NCBI GenBank assembly: GCA_000447185.1
Contig: KE647353.1
Location: forward strand, 28,326 to 38,979
Source of the DNA: Vairimorpha apis BRL 01
Lineage: Eukaryota; Microsporidia; Nosematidae
Reading direction: 5' to 3'
DNA length: 10,654 nucleotides
A model generated the notes under the pieces. The model worked only from the letters and a program-made list of their open reading frames with translations. It was not told where the DNA came from and made no database searches. Of this stretch, positions 7,938-10,654 are shown in pieces. Numbering within the stretch: the stretch's first letter is position 1; the number at the start of each line of letters is the position of its first letter. The translations under genes were made by a program, and so were the position numbers.

Positions 7938-10434
7938 ATATAAAAGACAACCACCCTATATACATATGACACAAATTACTTAAATCACTAGCTTCACTAT
8001 TAAGTTCATCTACCTTACTCTGTACATCAACTTCAGTTAATTTATCTCTTAACTTATCAATTATATTTTTACCTTCACCTTCTTTCTTATTCCATTCATG
8101 TAAAGGATCATATACAAAACTAAGTAGATTACTTATTATAATATCCTTATTTTTACACATAGTTTCAAATACTTCTATACACACACTAGTGTATGTCCCA
8201 TGTATTCCTAGTACACCAAACCCGTTTACTATATTCTGTGTTAATCTGAAAGGGACTCTTTCTGGAATTGTTATTTGTTTACCTTTATCGAAGAGACAAT
8301 TTAGATCTACGTGTACTGTGTGCATGTCTTTAGTAAAGAGGATGTTTTCTGAGTGTCTGTCTCCTAGGCCCATGAAGTATCCAATGATGTTCATTGTGGC
8401 GTATGATTGGATGAAGTTGTTTCTTAGCTTGTACCAGTTTAGGATGTTGTTGTTGTATATATTATTATTATCTATAAAGTTATTATAATTGTTGTCTATA
8501 AAGTTATTATTATAATTGTCTATATTTGTATTATCATCTTTACAATGATCATTTCCATCTCCACATCCATTACAAAGAGCATTTCCACAACCATTTCTAC
8601 ATTTATTATTTCCACATCTACAACCTTCTTTACATACATTACATCTACAACCATCTCTACACACATTACATCCACAACCATCTCCCTCTTTTCCATCTCT
8701 TAATCCACTCCCACCACTAATATCACATATATATCGATGCATAACAGGTGGAAACATCCCACAAACATTAATAAACTCATCAACATCTCCAATCTTCTGT
8801 TTCTTAACAAACTTTTTACAAACACTTCCTATATTTTTATATTTATCACATACAATACTTTTTATACTCCTTAAATCATCTATAAATTCAATTATTCCAA
8901 AATTGTAGTAAATAGGAATCACTTTATAATAAACTATTTTATATTTTATATAATTTGTTAATAACATTTGGAGATCTGAAAATCTACTATCTTTTCGTAG
9001 ATCGTCTTTGTATTTACATAAGTATTTATATTTTTTACCGTTTGAGGCTATTATTGTTAGAAGTTTTGGAGATTGTAGTGATGAATATATTTTTATGGTG
9101 TCTTCTAGTGAGGTGATTGTTATATAGTGAGATGGTGAAGAAGATGTGTTATGTATATTATTATTACATATGTTAGTATTGTTGTTATGTATATTATTGT
9201 TGTTATGTATATTTATATTATGTATATTATTATTATCATATATATTTGTATTATATAAGTTAGTATCGTTAATATTATTATTTTGTATATTCACATTACT
9301 CACATTCACATTACTACATCCACTTTTACTCACATTCCCATTACATACACTCCCTTTATTAACATCCCCACTTTTATACACATCCCCACTTTTATACACT
9401 CTCCCTCTACATATATTCCCACCAGTAAATAAAGGTATTCCAATAAGAAGATCAGGTAACTCACTAAACGACTCTTTAATAGAAATACAATTCTTATTAT
9501 TCTTAACTTTACTTATATTAAATAACATATCTCTTATCTTTTTAAGTCTGTTTAAATATATTCTATTTTCTAGACTAAGAAGATCTGTATTTATGGAATC
9601 TATAGAATAAAGAGACTGCCAGTAAACTTCTCTATAGTTATTCATTATATTAAGAATTAACATGTTTAAGAATGTAGTGGGTGTAAGAGAAAGAGAAGGT
9701 GTTAATTGAGAATCTTGTTTTTTTGTTCTTTTATTTATATTGTAGTTAGGTTTATTATTAATTATATTGTAATTAGGTTTATTATTAATTATATTGTAAT
9801 TAGGTTTATTATTTATATTATTATTGTAGTTGAGTTTATTATTATTGTTTATTATATTACAATCTATAACATTATTATCTCTACCACCTCTAACATTACC
9901 ACCTCTAATACTCTTATTACCACTCACACATCTAGTACTACTAATAATCTGATTATAAAAATAAATAAGAATCCCCAAATTATTATTAAAATATTCTGTC
10001 AATACAAAACTCACTTTCTTAAACTGTGTAACACTTAAATTACATACTAAATGAAATATTCTAGGAATACATTCATATTTATATTCTTCATCTATTTTAA
10101 GACTGTTTATATAATAAATGATACTGTTTATATTGTCATTCTGTTCTATACATTTTCCAAAGAGGAACCAAGTTCTGCTAGAGTTTTTTATGTATGTGAT
10201 GTATTTTGAGTAGATTTGTTTGTTGTTACAGAGTTCTGTGTATCTTTCTAGGGATTTTGTGTATAAATTTGAAGTGTTTTTAGTTTGGTGTTTATTAGGT
10301 TTAGTTGATATGCAGTTAGTAAGGTGTTTATTAGTTTTAGTTGATATGAAGTTAGTAAGGTGTTTATTAGGTTTAGTAGGTTTAGTGGAGGAGAAGTTAG
10401 TAAGGTGTTTATTAGGTTTAGTAGATGAGAATTT
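7936..10434 (-). CDS. MEC1: MEC1/ATR-type checkpoint kinase, C-terminal FAT-kinase-FATC part (5' end outside window)
   Basis: This is the C-terminal part of a PIKK Ser/Thr kinase that signals single-stranded DNA and stalled forks in the nucleus. The frame is open from a TAA at 10435-10437 to the TGA at 7936-7938, with no ATG near its start. Residues below count from the GTG at 10014, which is not a real start. Upstream of it the frame still encodes FAT-like sequence (RTWFLFGKCIEQ, YKYECIPRIFHLVC). The kinase domain shows the lysine motif KYKDDLRKD at ~334-342 and MFPPVMHRYI at ~419-428. Catalytic GLGDRHSENIL follows, with D552 and N557, then VDLNCLFDKG with D570, IPERVPFRLTQNIVNG and YDPLHEW. 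FATC ends NLCHMYIGWLSFI. DDLRKD and NCLF point to ATR/Mec1 rather than ATM or TOR. VDLN replaces the usual VDFN. Low-complexity inserts lie at ~30-115, ~197-296 and ~430-523; the last has 14 Cys. Transcription converges on UFD2. Confidence 0.93.
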   Translation of the reverse strand, partial: KFSSTKPNKHLTNFSSTKPTKPNKHLTNFISTKTNKHLTNCISTKPNKHQTKNTSNLYTKSLERYTELCNNKQIYSKYITYIKNSSRTWFLFGKCIEQNDNINSIIYYINSLKIDEEYKYECIPRIFHLVCNLSVTQFKKVSFVLTEYFNNNLGILIYFYNQIISSTRCVSGNKSIRGGNVRGGRDNNVIDCNIINNNNKLNYNNNINNKPNYNIINNKPNYNIINNKPNYNINKRTKKQDSQLTPSLSLTPTTFLNMLILNIMNNYREVYWQSLYSIDSINTDLLSLENRIYLNRLKKIRDMLFNISKVKNNKNCISIKESFSELPDLLIGIPLFTGGNICRGRVYKSGDVYKSGDVNKGSVCNGNVSKSGCSNVNVSNVNIQNNNINDTNLYNTNIYDNNNIHNINIHNNNNIHNNNTNICNNNIHNTSSSPSHYITITSLEDTIKIYSSLQSPKLLTIIASNGKKYKYLCKYKDDLRKDSRFSDLQMLLTNYIKYKIVYYKVIPIYYNFGIIEFIDDLRSIKSIVCDKYKNIGSVCKKFVKKQKIGDVDEFINVCGMFPPVMHRYICDISGGSGLRDGKEGDGCGCNVCRDGCRCNVCKEGCRCGNNKCRNGCGNALCNGCGDGNDHCKDDNTNIDNYNNNFIDNNYNNFIDNNNIYNNNILNWYKLRNNFIQSYATMNIIGYFMGLGDRHSENILFTKDMHTVHVDLNCLFDKGKQITIPERVPFRLTQNIVNGFGVLGIHGTYTSVCIEVFETMCKNKDIIISNLLSFVYDPLHEWNKKEGEGKNIIDKLRDKLTEVDVQSKVDELNSEASDLSNLCHMYIGWLSFI
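9747..9827 (-). repeat. In-frame 27-bp tandem repeat in MEC1
   Basis: The string TAGGTTTATT recurs at 9747, 9774 and 9801, 27 bases apart. On the minus strand it encodes NKPNYNIIN-type units of 9 codons. It lies in the Asn-rich insert between the FAT remnant and the kinase. Confidence 0.9.
10279..10431 (-). repeat. In-frame 36/45-bp repeat array encoding STKPNKHLTN
   Basis: The string GTTAGTAAGGTGTTTATTA occurs at 10315, 10351 and 10396, spaced 36 and 45 bases apart, with a diverged copy from about 10279. On the minus strand it encodes (F/I)STKPNKHLTN units. The array begins right at the point where the open frame changes, at 10418-10436. Confidence 0.88.
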
Positions 10435-10654
10435 TTATGTTGGTAACGTGTTTAGAGATATTTTCATTTTTATTACCATTATATCCATCTGTATATATAC
10501 AATCTTCTTTTTTACATAAACCATATTTAGTACATACACATTTATCATTTCCTATATTACATATACAATCTACTCTTTTACATTTACACAAACCATCTTC
10601 TCTATTACATTTTTCCATATTACATCCATTTACTTTACATTCTCCATTTCTTCC
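10418..10654 (-). CDS. Upstream Cys-rich segment, probably same MEC1 gene in another frame (partial)
   Basis: A minus-strand frame is open from the window edge to a TAA at 10418-10420. It overlaps the main kinase frame by 17 bases. It encodes a Cys-rich, low-complexity stretch with 11 Cys in about 55 residues (for example KCKRVDCICNIG and CVCTKYGLCKKEDC), then Asn/Lys/Thr. The style matches the Cys-rich insert inside the kinase domain (~430-495). This argues that it is an insert of the same protein, upstream of the FAT remnant. Skipping one base in the A5 run at 10432-10436 joins it to the kinase frame. The ATG at 10616-10618 is not a convincing start, since the frame continues upstream with the same Cys-rich wording. 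Confidence 0.6.
   Translation of the reverse strand, partial: GRNGECKVNGCNMEKCNREDGLCKCKRVDCICNIGNDKCVCTKYGLCKKEDCIYTDGYNGNKNENISKHVTNIKILIY

Larger units (their letters stand above)
1020..10654. other. Alternating G-only / C-only strand-composition blocks
   Basis: By hand counts on 60-base lines of the + strand: 1921 has 18 G/3 C, 2761 has 2/15, 3121-3300 has 45/0, 3661 has 0/28, 4561 has 21/1, 3901 has 0/13, 5281 has 16/0, 5641 has 1/13, 6181 has 15/0, 6421 has 0/23, 8401 has 16/4, 8581 has 0/17, 9121 has 13/1, 9301 has 0/21, 9661 has 18/2, 9841 has 1/13, 10381 has 18/0 and 10561 has 0/15. Blocks alternate every ~300-700 bases through genes on both strands and through spacers. Details are in the findings. 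Confidence 0.85.

Noticed and set aside
1497..10436. Euplotes-like programmed +1/+2 frameshifting at TAA
   Set aside because: Each break could formally be read as a shift at a TAA, but any overlap of open frames allows that. At 4994 it would insert an Ile/Leu stretch into UFD2. Euplotes reads TGA as Cys, whereas TGA terminates all three genes here.
8189..10519. Plus-strand frames over MEC1 (8189-8488, 8526-8720, 9146-9610, 9706-10038, 10220-10519)
   Set aside because: These are opposite-strand shadows. The minus strand carries the conserved kinase motifs.

Overview
The window is a very AT-rich piece of eukaryotic genome. It carries three protein-coding loci and no RNA gene, CRISPR array or transposase that I can see. 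Two loci are recognisable from motifs. UFD2 is a ubiquitin chain-elongation (E4) factor on the + strand at 3761-6991. The C-terminal part of a MEC1/ATR-type checkpoint kinase lies on the - strand at 7936-10654 and runs off the right edge. The third locus, + strand 1487-3087, is an unrecognised low-complexity protein. The best guess for the organism is a long-branch, AT-rich microsporidium. The reasons are the absence of visible introns, shortened and divergent but recognisable eukaryotic proteins, and a run of five C just before the UFD2 start codon, like the CCC motif described upstream of microsporidian genes. Another AT-rich protist or an anaerobic fungus is not excluded. A ciliate-type code is unlikely because TAA and TGA both act as stops here.

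Layout: 1-1486 is non-coding AT-rich sequence holding a 107-bp tandem repeat (375-695) and a degenerate 21-bp array (1025-1330). 1487-3087 is the unknown gene. 3088-3760 is a repeat-filled spacer. 3761-6991 is UFD2, split over three overlapping open segments in frames 2, 1 and 2. 6992-7935 is the spacer between two convergent genes, ending in a 13-bp tandem repeat that touches the kinase stop codon. 7936-10654 is the kinase, in two overlapping open segments. UFD2 acts in ubiquitin-dependent proteolysis and MEC1 in DNA-damage signalling. Nothing in the sequence suggests an operon or a joint system; the two genes are simply convergent neighbours.

Two things stand out. First, there are four apparent frame breaks in three genes, all in low-complexity or homopolymer sequence and none in a conserved domain. 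Second, there is a striking strand-composition pattern. Long blocks with G and almost no C alternate with blocks with C and almost no G, every few hundred bases, on both coding strands and through the spacers. Most low-complexity insertions, and both intergenic spacers, read G-rich then AT-only then C-rich. That order is its own reverse complement. I know of no standard feature type for it, and it is the most interesting signal in the window.
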